Below are positions 63,251 to 64,000 of a stretch of DNA of 64,000 nt, one piece after another. Each line of letters opens with the position of its first letter. The first letter of the stretch is position 1. The notes under the pieces were generated by a model that did not search any database, was not told the DNA's origin, and was given only the letters and a program-made list of their open reading frames with translations. Source of the stretch: JBGSMF01 sp964651475 (GTDB lineage: Bacteria; Chloroflexota; Anaerolineae; Fen-1058); NCBI GenBank assembly GCA_964651475.1, contig CAZYXV010000015.1, forward strand, positions 1 through 64,000, given 5' to 3'. Made by a program: the position numbers and the translations under genes.

Positions 63251-64000
63251 CTAGCTCGTCATCAAATCCAAGACAGTAGTCACAATTTCGTTCGCCTCGG
63301 TCTTGACCGTGTTTAGCCGCGATTGGTAGGGCCTGGCCGCGGGGTCGGCCAACAGCTTGTCACACTTGCCCATCAGCTTGCGCGCCTTGCCCGCGATCTC
63401 GGCGCGTTCCTGCAACTTCATCCCCGCCAGGCCAGCAGCCGCGTTCTTCAAATCAGCCAAAAGCGCCTCGGCATCCAGCACGTCGCTGGCCACGGGGTCA
63501 GTCAGCCCGAGCACCAGGTTGCGAATGTCGCTCTCTTCGTCGGGTTCAGCCCATCCACAGGACGGCGGAGCCGCAGCCGTCCAGCGCGCCACGCCCAGAT
63601 GGCGCGGCGCGGGCGTCTCACCTGCCAGCAGGGCGGCGGCGCAGGCGGCTTTGAGTGTCTTGCGCCAGCGGCGGTCACTGATCGCCCTGCCGTTCTGCCC
63701 GATCCTTCGACCTTGCTCAGGACAGGTCTGCCGCCACAGTTCAGCCATCATGTCCAACATATCAGATGGCGGATTGAACGTTATTGCTTCGGCCGTGGCC
63801 GCCAGCAAGCGAATCTCGTCAGGAGTGATACTGGGCGCAATCACAGACGAGCCGGCGCTGGCCGTCATCAAGGCGCGAAAGTCATCCGGGTCGCGCAGAT
63901 AACCGATGCTGAGCCGGATCAAGAAGCGGTCGTAGGCGGCTTGCAGTTCCTTGTCGCTGGGGACTTCATTGGAAGCCGCCATCGCAGATAGCAGCGGTAT
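63251..64000 (-). CDS. MoxR/RavA-like AAA ATPase, C-terminal part (runs off window)
   Basis: The frame is open to the right edge, so only about 249 C-terminal residues are visible. They begin with the sensor-1 region IPLLSAMAASNEVP followed by ELQAAYDRFLIRL, the exact pattern of RavA-type MoxR ATPases. A lid domain with sensor 2-like RRW follows. Walker A and B would lie beyond 64000. The ATG at 63982 lies inside the ATPase core and is not the start. The operon continues into the small membrane protein and VWA genes, as in the ravA-viaA arrangement, with the extra membrane gene in between. Confidence 0.85.
   Translation of the reverse strand: MPLLSAMAASNEVPSDKELQAAYDRFLIRLSIGYLRDPDDFRALMTASAGSSVIAPSITPDEIRLLAATAEAITFNPPSDMLDMMAELWRQTCPEQGRRIGQNGRAISDRRWRKTLKAACAAALLAGETPAPRHLGVARWTAAAPPSCGWAEPDEESDIRNLVLGLTDPVASDVLDAEALLADLKNAAAGLAGMKLQERAEIAGKARKLMGKCDKLLADPAARPYQSRLNTVKTEANEIVTTVLDLMTS

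Noticed and set aside
63251..63982. ATG 63982 as the start of the ATPase gene
   Set aside because: It lies inside the sensor-1 motif; the frame continues to the window edge.

Overview
The window looks like chromosome from an uncultured Chloroflexota (Anaerolineae-like) bacterium. This is inferred from the gene types, not proven. The DNA is moderately GC-rich with strong Shine-Dalgarno sites. It carries a bactofilin, an archaeal-type methionine adenosyltransferase under a SAM-I riboswitch, very large secreted proteins that share the C-terminal signature IYLP-x3-KN, and several families of short palindromic intergenic repeats. No rRNA and no CRISPR array were seen.

Layout. 0.2-12.2 kb: envelope and signalling genes: a membrane sensor histidine kinase with a small Pro/Thr-rich partner, a GAF/PAS adenylate cyclase followed by a family 2 glycosyltransferase, a bactofilin, an AI-2E-type permease, a PAP2 phosphatase, and a TgpA-like transglutaminase overlapping the phosphatase. 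12.6-28.8 kb: three giant secreted proteins in a row (a 2170-residue beta-helix protein, an M4 thermolysin-like protease and an M6 protease with an EExxH instead of HExxH site), with tRNA-Ser(CGA) between the first two. 29-31.4 kb: a methyltransferase, the riboswitch-controlled adenosyltransferase, and tRNA-Val(CAC) from a back-to-back promoter pair.

31.4-41.4 kb is a mobile or defence-type island: a tyrosine recombinase just downstream of tRNA-Val, a two-gene nucleotidyltransferase module, and a complete type I restriction-modification operon (hsdM, hsdS, hsdR) that also holds a MntA-HepT toxin-antitoxin pair and a HEAT-like protein. 41.7-49 kb returns to housekeeping-like genes on the minus strand: a truncated AbiEi antitoxin, a DnaE-family polymerase, two alpha/beta hydrolases, a flavodoxin and membrane proteins. 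49-52 kb is a STAND NTPase with a death-like N-terminal domain and C-terminal TPR repeats.

52.4-64 kb is the least explained part. It holds a helicase C-terminal protein interrupted by a (MIM)5 tandem repeat, a frameshifted and internally deleted radC, an intergenic array of repeats with about 21-bp phasing that resembles iterons, two large unknown proteins sharing a repeat module, a coiled-coil/HNH pair, a frameshifted small gene, and a RavA-like ATPase / small membrane protein / VWA operon that runs off the right edge. I read this as an integrated plasmid- or phage-like element in partial decay; its borders are not visible.
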